Below are positions 54,346-64,000 of a stretch of 64,000 nucleotides of DNA, piece by piece. A program made the translations under genes and the position numbers. The notes under the pieces were generated by a model. That model ran no database searches and was not told the DNA's origin. It worked only from the letters and a program-made list of their open reading frames with translations. Source of the DNA: Piezodorus guildinii (taxonomy: Eukaryota > Arthropoda > Insecta > Hemiptera > Pentatomidae); contig CM041292.1 in assembly GCA_023052935.1 (NCBI GenBank), forward strand, positions 144,756,939 to 144,820,938. The letters are read 5' to 3'. Position 1 is the stretch's first letter; each line of letters begins with the position of its first letter.

Positions 54346-54407
54346 ACTGCACCTAACTTATTATAAATTTTATAACTCCATTGGTTGTTATCTTGTTTCT
54401 CTTAACC

Positions 54408-54447
54408 CTGATGAAAGCCCACAATGTAGGCCGAAACGTCAGCCTGA
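54408..54447 (+). ncRNA. Hammerhead ribozyme-like motif (right arm)
   Basis: CTGATGA, stem II with a CACAATGTA loop, GAA, then the self-complementary ACGT that would pair between two copies (dimeric stem III) and C as the expected cleavage base. Stem I is poor in this copy. In the left-arm copy stem I is better (GCC with GGC) but stem II is lost. Confidence 0.5.
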
Positions 54448-54493
54448 TTTGTAGTTGGTTTTTTTATGACCACATCTTTTAACCATCTTCCTT

Positions 54494-55009
54494 ACCAAAA
54501 GTCCTTAACGAGACTTTATATTTTTAGAATATTTTCTTTCTTACTACAATTAAAACCGATAGAAGTCACAATTGTTAACGAACCAAAATAAATATCGAGA
54601 TGGAAAATAAGCCTTGTATAAAATCATGCCAGGACTAGGCCAATAAATGTTTTGTCTGTGCAACACGTCGTTAATCAACAGGTGTTAACTGTTTAGGCCT
54701 AAGAATGTCCATTCCTTATTTAGGATGCGTATTAGTACGTAGATATTTTTGAGGAGTCGCTCTGGTAATATTTATAAACAATTTAATATCAAATCACTCA
54801 CCACGTATTTGAATATAATAATAATTAATTCAACTAGATTTCATTCAACAACGGATACAATGTGATTAGCAAGATGAACCGAACTCGCTCAAAAAGAAGG
54901 GGTATAGAGGACCGAATTTATCTGTATTTTAAATGGCATGGCTAATTTTACTGAAATTAGGTACACTTGTAGATTAATGGACAAATAAAACAATTACATT
55001 AGTTGTTTG
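54494..55009. other. Non-coding stretch
   Basis: Nothing recognised. Confidence 0.5.
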
Positions 55010-55245
55010 TTATCCATATAACGCCACTTTATGCTACTGTAGCTAATCAGATAATGGTAGAGTGGGATTTCTAAAGTTCGTCTATCCAAGTTTTAATTGG
55101 GTCATGGATCTTTAACGAGTACTTGAAATCGCACAGGCTCCATTTTATATCCCCTCTGAAGGACGAGATGAACAAAGATTTTTTAATCACTGTAAAAACT
55201 CCTAGGACCATCAGCCGATATTGAACCACAATTATATTAGTAAAT
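55010..55245 (-). repeat. SINE-like family 3 copy
   Basis: The + strand reads CACTTTATGCTACTGTAGCT, AATCAGATAATG, GTCTATCCAAGTTTTAATTG and TTTAACGAGTACTTGAAATC, the reverse complement of the family core. The head region (near 55230) has ATATTGAACC, a degraded B box. Confidence 0.68.
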
Positions 55246-55254
55246 AAGCCAACT

Positions 55255-55715
55255 TGTTGGAAGAAAGGAAGTAATCTCGTGCAGTTTCTTGTCGTTTCAG
55301 GATTGTATGAGGGTTCCAAGAAAGACGTTTGTCAAGTTGCAATCCTGGATATCGGATCTGTTCAACCTGGACAAGAGGAGTATTATTGAAGGAGACAGTA
55401 GGGGTTTGTTGGCATTTATTATAATTCTTCAGTTCTAACACCATACCTCAAGATCCCTGATGTGGGATTGAAGAGTTTGAGAGGCAATAGATGGATCAGT
55501 ATTGACTGATAACACACAAGTGTCATCAGCATACATAGAAAGGAAAGTGTTAGGGTGGGATGGGATATCAGCTTTACAAACTGCGTAAAGAATAGGTCCT
55601 AGGATACTGCCTTGAGGAACACCAGCAAAACGATTGCTGCAAAGGGATGAATACGAATTATTATGATTTACTTTGAAGGATCTGTCAGAAAGGTAGGACT
55701 GGATGATAAAGAAGT
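55255..55715 (-). mobile_element. Jockey internal fragment
   Basis: On the - strand it covers the RT middle: QSYLS, AGVPQGSILGPIL (55620-55590), YADDTCVLS (about 55533-55507), a gap and [20 protein letters not shown]. Both ends are cut. It abuts a SINE-like copy. Confidence 0.85.
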
Positions 55716-56414
55716 ATAAACTTTATTTAAAACTTTGAAGTATAAATTTTACAATCACCTGCAACATAATGCACCGATAAAGGAACGTGAGGTATTCTTC
55801 GTGGCCTGTAAAATTATAGGGATTCGATATCGCATACCTTATTGCAAGATTACACAGTTTTAGTTCCCCTCTCTACTTTTTTTTATCATGACGCTCGGAA
55901 AATTCAGTGTTGAGAAAGGCCCTTTTTGTAAAATTACTAATTGTAAATTGCAACATATCCAAAACCTATAGATTTTTTTTTCCCATTACACGTCTTCGTT
56001 CTATTTTATTAGTCAGAATACCGTAGACATCACCGAAATTTTAAATTAAGAGAAGTTTAGGGGATACCAGCCACTAAAAGCAATGGGTCCAAAACCACAT
56101 CCTCCAAGATAATTTCATGGTTTGTAAATACTAAATGTTTAGATTTTTTTTTTTTCACATAAGAAAAATCCTGGGCATTGTTATTATATTGGAAGTTCTT
56201 GTTCACTTATTCTTCTGTTTCTTATTTAGTTTCCAACCTTGGTTGTTTGGCCCCTCAGTTTGCATTAGAAATTATTGAATATTTCATTTTTAAATACAAA
56301 ATAAAAACTACTGAACTCATTTGGATTTGAAATTTATATCAGTAGTAACCAATATGAATTAGCTCAAACCCTTATTTTATCAGTTAGCTGGGAGAGCTTA
56401 AAAAGAATTATTAC

Positions 56415-56463
<49 letters not shown>

Positions 56464-57239
56464 GGCACAAAACACAACAAGGCTTATAGAGAGAAAAAAA
56501 GAATAATAAAACCTAGTATGGCCTAGTAACCGTCTTAGACTTTAACGGATCACGGAGATTTTAGATAGAGATTTAATCTTTGTGAAGTGTAGCCAAAGAG
56601 AAGATAAGACGTGTTATTCTTTACTAACTGACGGCTCTACCCCGCTGGACCTGGTCGGGTCGTCTCGGCTCTCTAACCAGATGACAAATGGTTCTCTCTC
56701 TAGAGATTACATTTTCGGATTTTTTTTTTCACTGGTTATAGCACACATAACCTGATAACACTTACGGGAATTCCTTTTTTGCGTAATTACTAGGAATGTG
56801 TGGATCCTTAAAGAAAATAATTATGCAATAATTAACAATTTTTTTAAATTATTAATTTTTTTTGGAACCTTATTTTTTTATATCTTAGAGAATTTATTGT
56901 AAGAAAATACTCATACTATTTGAACGATCAATTGCATTATTTCAACGGAGCATTATTTTTATATATATTTTTTTTAAACATCAATTTTGGCAAAAGCCTG
57001 AAATATGTATCAAGTATTATTATTTTTTTCACATCTATTAAATACATTAGAATAATTAGAAAATTTCATTCTAAGGATAAGTATCGAAAATATATATTTT
57101 GTAATTCAAATTTTACATCTTCAACCAATAATTTCTTATAAAACTCATATATGAAATAGAGAAAGGCAATTTCATTTGCAGAACCTTCTATAGAGACGAA
57201 TGATACGTCATTTGTTTCAATAAGGATTGTTTGTTTATG
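55716..57239. other. Non-coding stretch
   Basis: A T run of about 42 bases (56417-56458). Nothing else recognised. Confidence 0.5.
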
Positions 57240-57650
57240 TATTTTAATATCCCTTTATGCTGCTGTGGCTAATCAGACGATGCTACTGTGGAAGTCTGGG
57301 AGTCGATGCAAAAGAGCGTCGCATTGACCTACTACCCAGACCAAAATCAGACATAAAAAAACAAAACAATGGACCAAGGACCAGTAAAGTCATCAGGATT
57401 TCCGCCATATTACCCTTTCTGGAACAAGCCCACCTCTCTATAAACACCTTGATTCGGATGATGCTACAGTGGGAGTCATAATTTTGCCTATCCAGATTTA
57501 ATTAGGATAGGGATTTTTAACGAGTACCTGACATCAGACAGGCTTGGGTCCACCTTTTAAAGCCCCCTCCGAAGGACGGCATAACTGAGGATTTTTTACT
57601 CCCATTAAAAAATCCTAGAGCATCCTGGGTTTGAACCCGGGGCCCCATTA
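57240..57650 (-). repeat. SINE-like family 3 copy with tRNA-like head and an internal insert
   Basis: The - strand starts with GGTTCAAACCC (B box, 57637-57627), then GCCGTCCTTCGGAGGGGGC, CTGATGTCAGGTACTCGTTA, CTATCCTAATTAAATCTGG and TGACTCCCACTGTAGCATCA. About 160 bp (about 57300-57460) are inserted near the other end, flanked by similar copies of gatgctactgtggaagtc. Confidence 0.7.
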
Positions 57651-58599
57651 TGGAATGGGTGGTTAAATTTAAACAATGTTAGAAAATTAGTTCATAAAAT
57701 ATATAATTTCAAAGATCCAAAGTCACAATAGTTTTTTTTTTTTTTTTTTTTTTAACACTCACTATTAAGGACATCCCATACAGATAAATAAAAAAAACTT
57801 TCATTATCTTTATTAGAACAAAAGTTATAGAATTTTCACAATCAAATTCTATCCTTCCCCTCCTTTCCCACAGACGAGCTCACCTTAGTGGGATAGTGGC
57901 TTCTACTAGCACTGTAAAATGTTTTTATTTTGATTTTAAGAAAGAAGTTATTAAAAAAATTAAAAAAATAAAATCGCAATTTGTTTTTGGTGATACAAGT
58001 TAACAACTAATTTCCAATAATAGACTACAACAATTTTAGTAATATACCTATCACTGAACTAATTTTACTTAAGAATTGTAAGAAATAAAGTTTTGCATCG
58101 CTTATTTTTGTAAATATCTATATTGTATATTTTATTATGTAATTTACATTACACATGTTAATAAAATTACACTTTAAACGTCCCTTGTATCTAAATACAT
58201 TTTTTTTTTTTTTTTTGGTTTTGCCCTTGCTTATAAGTAAGTGTATATTTATTAGTCTCCAAATAACATTTACATGTGAAACATTAAATAGCTCCAAAGG
58301 AAATAAAATGTTTAAGACCTCCAATGTATTTTTTAATCGTATTATTCGCTTCAGACCACCATTGGGTTAGAAACAGGGGCCCTGGGGTATACGTTTCATT
58401 AGCAATTGAAACTGGCTCTACTCTGCCCTGTATCATTTAATTATAAGGATGTTATGCCCTTTTAATGCTCATTTAATCTAATATTATACAAGTTAATAGT
58501 AATGGTAATTATATATACCAAATAATTAAATAATTGAATATAATTATTAATTGTACATATTATTATATATAATAAACAATAAATAAACAATGATTGTAA
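57651..58599. other. Non-coding stretch
   Basis: T runs at about 57732-57754 and 58200-58216. Nothing else recognised. Confidence 0.5.
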
Positions 58600-58611
58600 T
58601 AATATATATAT

Positions 58612-58647
<36 letters not shown>

Positions 58648-58648
58648 A
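58600..58648. repeat. (TA)n microsatellite
   Basis: A TA array with one TAA break near 58620. Confidence 0.93.
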
Positions 58649-58759
58649 TTATATTTATTTGTTACCAAACTGGCTATATCAAACATTTTTTATCACATCA
58701 CATAAGACATTTCAAATAACTTAACTTTAAAGATTAAAATTTTTTGGTGGAGGTACGGA

Positions 58760-60790
58760 GCGTCCCTGAATCATGAAACTCATTCCGCCGAAAGTCTTGC
58801 GACTTGAAGTCTACAGCACTAGTGCGACTCGAACTCACAAACTTCTGAAGAGGAAAAGACCCTTAATACCCACTTTGCTTCCTGCTCCTCTCATTTATCA
58901 TATCAGACGCCGATACCTACACCCATGCACCATTTCAATCCGGATTCATTATTTTTTTCCCATATCACCCCCGAGGACCTCTAGAATTCTATTCGTAAAT
59001 CTCGAACAAATGACTACGGACCTGATAATATTCCACTTAAACTAATCAAAGCCTCGCTTCCATCTATCCTTCCAATACTATAACTTTTCTCTAGACAGTG
59101 CAACCTTCCCTACTTCCTGGAAAACCGCTCTAGTCCGTCCACTGAAGAAAAACTCAAATCCAGTATCTACTAATGACTTCCGCCCAATTTCTCTCCTTTC
59201 CAACCTTTCTAAACCTTTAGAGCGTCTGGTCCAATCTCAGTTATCCCTCTACCTCGAGCAAAACAACCTTTTGAACCCCTTACAGTCTGGTTTCCGGCCA
59301 GGCTATTCTACTCACTCTGCTCTCTCCCAAATTTCCCAAGATCTCCACAAGGCCATAGATCAGCACAAAATAACAATCCTTGTTTTGCTTGATTTTCCAA
59401 AGCCTTCAATTCTGTCGACCATAATATCCTCTTAACCAAACTCTATAGACTCCCAGTATCCACAGGCGCTCTTCAATGGTTTCAATCATTCCTTATCGGC
59501 CGTTCCCAGTATGTTGTAGTTCCAAATAAACCACGCTTCGACTCACTGCCTCTGACAAAAGGTGTACCCCAAGGTTCCTCGTTATCTCCTACCCTTTTCT
59601 CCATATTTATTAATGATCTTCCGCTCTCCATCAAGCACTCCCAATACATCCTCTATGCCGATGATATTCAGATTTATATTTCCTTTACCCCAAATGAATT
59701 TCCTGATGCTATCTCTAAACTTCAGGAGGACATAAATAATATAAGTGCTTGGTCAAACAGTAACAAACTCCTGCTAAGTGCTAAAAAAAACTAAGGCCAT
59801 CCTGATAGCATCACCTGCTCTCCTTAAATCCATTCCCAGCACCCCCCAACCTTTTCCTAAACATACTCCTATCTCTTTTCATTCATCCGTCAAGAACCTA
59901 GGTATTACTCTTGACCAAACTCTCTCTTGGAGACCACACATCTCCCAAATATCCCGCCGAACCATAGCAACCCTAAAGCAATTCCGCCGCCTCCATCATC
60001 TCCTACCATTCAATATTCGTAAACTCCTTGTTTCTTCCCTTGTTTATGCCCACTTTGACTACGGTTGCGAGGTGTACAGCGGACTTTCAGGTGAGCTCGA
60101 AGCAAAACTCAAGCAATAGGGTTTGTATTCGGGATCACCAGAGACACGCATATAACCCAGTATTACGCCAAGTTAAGGTGGCTTTATGCTCGTTACAGAT
60201 GGCAGTATTTCCTAGCTTCTTTCCTCTACCAGGTTATCAGAACTCATCGTCCCAGCTACATCTTCCAATCCCTTAAATTTAAATCATCAATTTAGTACCG
60301 TTCTACCAGATCCCGGCTTTCTGACCTCTACCCTCCTCCTCACCGCACTGCTGCGTTTGACAAGTCCTTTCTAGAAAAAGCAACCTCTCTTTGGAATTCT
60401 ATCCCTCCTGAGATCCGTCATGTAAGAACGACTTCCTCCTTCAAATCGCTCCTTTTCAACCATCTTCTTCTTATCCAGTCAAACAGACAATAACTTCCCA
60501 CTGCAGATGCTATAAATTCCAATTATTATTATTGTATTTTTTTTGTGTGTGTTTACATTACTTAAATTATCACTGATGAATTAGCTATTTCTGTTTGTTT
60601 TTTGTTTTGTTTTTTCGTTGTTTTATTTTTATTTTTTATTTCATTCTGTAAGGCTGACTTGTAAAGATGTATATATATTACGACCTGTATTATTTTTTTA
60701 GTTTAGTAATTTTATTACTAGTAGTATTAATTTTAGTACTTTAGTCCCAGGATAATAAAGAAGTTTTTTCATTTCATTTCATTCACTGCT
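58760..60790 (+). mobile_element. CR1-like retrotransposon, 5'-truncated, frameshifted
   Basis: It holds the RT region with stops and shifts, then a 3' part ending GTCCCAGGATAATAAAGAAG and a (TTTCA)n tail at about 60765-60785. The same 3' end pattern (GTCCCAGAATAAA plus a short tandem repeat) closes the copies at 42757 and 61945. Confidence 0.85.
59000..60300 (+). pseudogene. CR1-like reverse transcriptase, frameshifted
   Basis: In changing frames: NDYGPDNIPLKLIKASLPSI (about 59010), TNDFRPISLLSNLSKPLERL, LNPLQSGFRPGYSTHSAL, ILVLLDF (first catalytic Asp; a frameshift near 59394 breaks SKAF), GVPQGSSLSPTLFSIFINDL (about 59560), ILYADDIQIY (about 59650), KNLGITLDQTLSWRPH (59895) and FDYGCEVYSGL (60055). 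The active-site Asp pairs are present but the frame is broken at least four times. Confidence 0.87.
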
Positions 60791-60854
60791 AAAATATGAA
60801 AACTATTTATAATTAGTTCTGTTCCGATAATAATCTGAACATAGTTATCAAATT

Positions 60855-60975
60855 CAATCATTTTCAAGTCGAATTCAACCTTTTCCAAGTCATATTCAAT
60901 CATTTTCAAGTCAAATTCAACATTTTCCAAGTCATATTTAACCCTTTTCTAGTCAATTTCAACCTTTTTTGGTTT
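60855..60975. repeat. ~20 bp tandem repeat
   Basis: About six imperfect units of TTTTCAAGTCAAATTCAACC, lying after the CR1-like copy. Confidence 0.88.
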
Positions 60976-61944
60976 CAACAAAATAATAAAAATCAAGTTA
61001 ACATAATTTTATGTTTTTATGATTAATTTAGTTATCGATTACATTTATAAACAATGTGGCTTGCTAAAAGTTTTAAGAGACCCTTTAACACAAAATTACT
61101 CACGATTTTAATACTTATGTATCGTTTAATTTTAGATTTTAGTACATTTTCGGCACTGATATTCGGGTAATAGGAGAAATTTTATTGCAAGGGAATGGTA
61201 AAGTTTCCAACACGTTGGCAGAAATGTATTTATAGTAGTGGGGACTGTTGTAAATGTTTTTATTTAAACTAAAACCCTGCATTATTTTCCGGTCAACCAA
61301 AAAGCAATAAAATAATTTTAAAGATGAGAATACTTTAAACTATTACATAATAAATTCAATTTATTATACATGAAAGAATATTTAAGTAATGGAGTCATGA
61401 AACAAAATGTAAAAGTGACAATTGTTATGATGTGGCAGCTGATTTTCAAGAAGGGACTGTTAAATGGTCTATGAAGGCCAGGTATAATAGGATAGATTGA
61501 GGACATAGATTGGATTAAGGATTATATCGGAACAGAATTATTGCTGATTATTTAATAAATAAATTCTTTAAAAAATAAAAAGAAATAGGGCGTTATTTTA
61601 AGATTAGTGGTTAAAGATTTTTTTTTTTTTTGTTTTTTACGTTTAAGCATTTGCTATTTAATCTATCAAATAATATGAATACAGAAAATATTTGTCAAAA
61701 ACAACTTTCATTCAAATCACGCGCAGGCCTTTGGGAAAGTATACAATTTCCATCTTTGTTTCATCAACATTTAGGTGTTTTTCTTCAGCTTTATCCCCGT
61801 TTTTATGATTTAATTTTTCTGAAAATTACGATTTTATTGTTCGTGAAGAAGTTCTTGATTATTTAAAATTTTGTATTTCTTTTTCATGTTCATTTATATA
61901 TTTATATTGTCACATAAAGACTTTTCAACCACTAGAGTTATTTT
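60976..61944. other. Non-coding stretch
   Basis: Nothing recognised. Confidence 0.5.
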
Positions 61945-63860
61945 TGAAAGAAAGAAAGAAAGTAAATTTTATTCTGGGACCTTCTGTCCCCTAAGAATAA
62001 CAGAAAAGTACAAAACTTTGGCTTGTGTCTGGCACAGAAACAAAAACATAAAAGAAATACAAACTTAAGATATAATATTATTTAAAAATAAGAATAAATA
62101 AAGTTAAATAAATAACTACGATAACTTAGTATGCATATATGTTTATAATTATATAATCATTAATGTGTATCCAAAGATATATTACTATTGTGCTTCTTAT
62201 GGTATAATAAGGTCACCGAGAAAAACAGAAGAAAGAAAGAGAAAGGTGAATATATATCTAAAACATTGTTTACATATTTGTTGTGGTCCTCTTTTAGAAT
62301 GTGACATGACCACTATTCTAGCGTTTTGTTTACTATCAATCTGTAGATGGATGGTTGAGGAGATGAAGGAACAGTTTGCTTTTAAATGAGGTTAAAGAAG
62401 GTGCTTTGCGTATAGAGGTAGGTATGGAATTCCAGAATGATGTGGCACGCAAACTAAATGATTTTTTAAAGGATGATGTTTGATGAAAAGGAATATATGG
62501 TTAGTGGACGGGGATCTTGTATTAAACGAATGTATCGATGAACAAGGGATAAGTAGGGTAAGAATGTAGGATGGATTTTTGGTATTGAAAGTACGGAATA
62601 GAAAAACTCCCAAAAATACTTTCGCCGGGAAACAGGATTGAGCCACTTCAACTCGGCATACCTGTCAGAAACGCTGGAGCGCCTAGAGACCCCGAAGATG
62701 AATCTAATGAAACATTTCATAAGTCTTTCCAGTCTCATTTCGAGTCCACCAGACAATCCACCGAACACCAGGCAGCAGTAATCGAAGTGGGGGAAGACAA
62801 GGGACGAAACAAGGAGACGACGAACATCGAAAGGCAGTGAATCACGCAATCTTGAGAACAGTTTAAGAGTAGAGATGGAATTACGAATGATATGGGATAC
62901 ATGATTATTCCAAGAAAGATTTTGGTCAAAGACAACACCAAGATTTCTAACGGTAGTATGGAAATGGATAGGTAGTCCGTTAAGGTATATTAAGGGATAA
63001 TAAGGAAGGGAATTAACGAGATGTTTGGAACCTATAATTATGGCCTTAGTTTTATCGACGTTCAGTCTTAAATCATTCTTTAATGCCCATGCGTTAATAT
63101 TATCTATGTCTTCCTGCATCTTACGAATAGCCTCAAACATCTCGCTGGGATAAAAGGAAAGGTAGATCTGGAGATCATCGGCATATAAATGATATTTTGA
63201 ATGATGGATAGAGTTAGGTAGATCATTTATATATAAAGAGAAAAGAGTCGGAGAGAGTGAGGATCCTTGTGGAACACCGCGAGTTAGTAAGAGTGGAGAA
63301 GAAGTAGGTTTATCAGGAATAATAACTGTTTGGGAACGATGAGATAGGTAGGATTGGAACCACTTTAAGACACTGTTTGATAAGGATAGATTTTCGAGTT
63401 TTGAAAGCAGGATATCATGGTTCACTAGGTCGAACGCTTTGGAAAAGTCAAATAGAACAAGGATTCTGATTTTGCGTTTATCTATGGAGGATTGGATATC
63501 TTGAGTAATTTTCAACAGGGCGGATTGTGTTGAGAAGTGAGTTCGGAAACCGGATTGGAGAGGATTTATTAGGGACTTTTGCTCTAGGAAGGTGTTGAGC
63601 TGTGAATGGACTATTCTTTCTAACGGCTTTGAGAGATTGGAGCGGATGGAAATCGGTCGGAAATCAGAAACTCTGGTTGGAACTGAAACTTTGCTAATAG
63701 GACGGATTATAGCTTTTTTCCAAGCTGTTGGAAAGGTAGAAGTCTGTAGAGAGTAGTTATAAATATGCAAAAGGATTGGAAATATGATAGGTAAGCACAA
63801 TTTGATTAATTTAACGGGAACTTGATCCGGTCCATGGTCTGTGGTTCTAGATTTCAGTAC
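61945..63860 (-). mobile_element. CR1-like retrotransposon, 5'-truncated, well preserved
   Basis: The - strand element has an open RT frame, a 3' UTR (62465-61945) and a 3' end GTCCCAGAATAAAATTTACT followed by a CTTT repeat (61945-61965). It begins near 63860 with the NPGPDQVP-type block (here DHGPDQVPVKLIKL), so the endonuclease part is cut off. Confidence 0.88.
62466..63855 (-). pseudogene. CR1-like reverse transcriptase, open frame
   Basis: Open from about 63855 through the first Met at 63800 to the stop at 62466. Blocks in order: DHGPDQVPVKLI, TRVSDFRPISIRSNLSKPLE, NPLQSGFRTHFSTQSALLKI, VLFDFSKAFDLVNHDIL (catalytic Asp), TRGVPQGSSLSPTLFSLYI, HLYADDLQIY (catalytic pair), VRNLGVVFDQNLSW and FDYCCLVFGGLSGGL. 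RT palm and thumb look intact, but the endonuclease is absent and there is no promoter. It is an exceptionally clean remnant rather than a working gene. The clade (CR1, L2 or Daphne) cannot be settled by eye. Confidence 0.9.
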
Positions 63861-64000
63861 TTATTTTAGCCCTAAACTCATAATACAATTACAATCATTT
63901 AACTTCAATGCTAACAAAGTATAAATAATTACCTATCAGAAAAGAATGAAATAAAAATATTAAAAATCAAATACATGAACATTTTTTTTTTTTCAATTTT
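63861..64000. other. Window end
   Basis: AT-rich sequence with a T run; nothing recognised. Confidence 0.5.

Larger units (their letters stand above)
53885..54493. mobile_element. Inverted-repeat unit with hammerhead-like cores in both arms
   Basis: The left arm (53885-54015, read on -) and right arm (54370-54493, read on +) share AACAACCAA, the hammerhead core, TTTTTTTATGA and a CCATCTTCC-type end, in inverted orientation. Right core: CTGATGA 54408-54414, stem II GCC/GGC, GAAACGTC 54433-54440. Left core: CTGATGA on the - strand at 53978-53972 and GAAACGTT at 53966-53959, with the stem II loop missing. Between the arms lies a 55 bp tandem repeat. There is no protein. It resembles a non-autonomous derivative of a Penelope-like element; the class is inferred. 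Confidence 0.6.

Noticed and set aside
56417..56458. Long T run, thought of as a LINE tail
   Set aside because: No LINE 3' end is next to it on either side; it may be simple sequence or an assembly effect.
60840..60980. CRISPR-like array
   Set aside because: Repeat units of about 20 bp are directly adjacent with no unique spacers, so it is a tandem repeat; the genome is also eukaryotic.

Overview
This is an AT-rich stretch of a metazoan genome, almost certainly an arthropod and most likely an insect. The evidence is one spliced host gene with GT-AG introns and a dense load of animal retroelements: Jockey, CR1-like and I-like non-LTR elements, a Ty3/gypsy element with AGTTA/TAATT-type LTR ends, a mariner element and tRNA-derived SINEs. 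I cannot name the species. There are no operons, CRISPR arrays or bacterial features.

Left part (about 1-12,760): a complete cytosolic sulfotransferase gene on the + strand. Six coding exons (361-577, 3547-3646, 7084-7216, 8525-8645, 10370-10464, 12473-12757) join in frame to a 316-residue protein with the PAPS-binding P-loop, the catalytic Lys and His, and the 3'-phosphate-binding Arg and Ser. Its introns hold Jockey fragments (one with an I-like element nested in it), SINEs, TA microsatellites, an unclassified repeat of about 0.8 kb and a 900 bp internally deleted mariner.

Middle part (12.8-31 kb): mostly non-coding sequence and repeats around one young Ty3/gypsy element on the - strand (19,888-25,328). 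It has identical 190 bp LTRs, a TATA target duplication inside a TA microsatellite, a primer-binding site matching tRNA-Phe, a gag ORF and a long pol ORF. The nucleocapsid frame is offset from gag, and a UGA lies between nucleocapsid and protease.

Right part (31-64 kb): a graveyard of non-LTR elements. It includes a full-length but frameshifted Jockey element with a 16 bp target duplication (31,049-35,984), a nested Jockey/CR1 cluster (42.7-46.7 kb), a second near-complete decayed Jockey copy (about 50-52.75 kb) and two further CR1-like copies (58.8-60.8 and 61.9-63.9 kb).

The least ordinary item is a roughly 600 bp inverted-repeat unit at 53,885-54,493. Its arms carry hammerhead-ribozyme-like cores (CTGATGA ... 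GAAACGT), and a related copy lies at 28,045-28,195. Such motifs are known from the terminal repeats of Penelope-like retroelements, but no Penelope reverse transcriptase is visible here.

Apart from the sulfotransferase I find no other convincing host gene. Everything else is mobile-element sequence, simple repeat, or sequence in which I see nothing.
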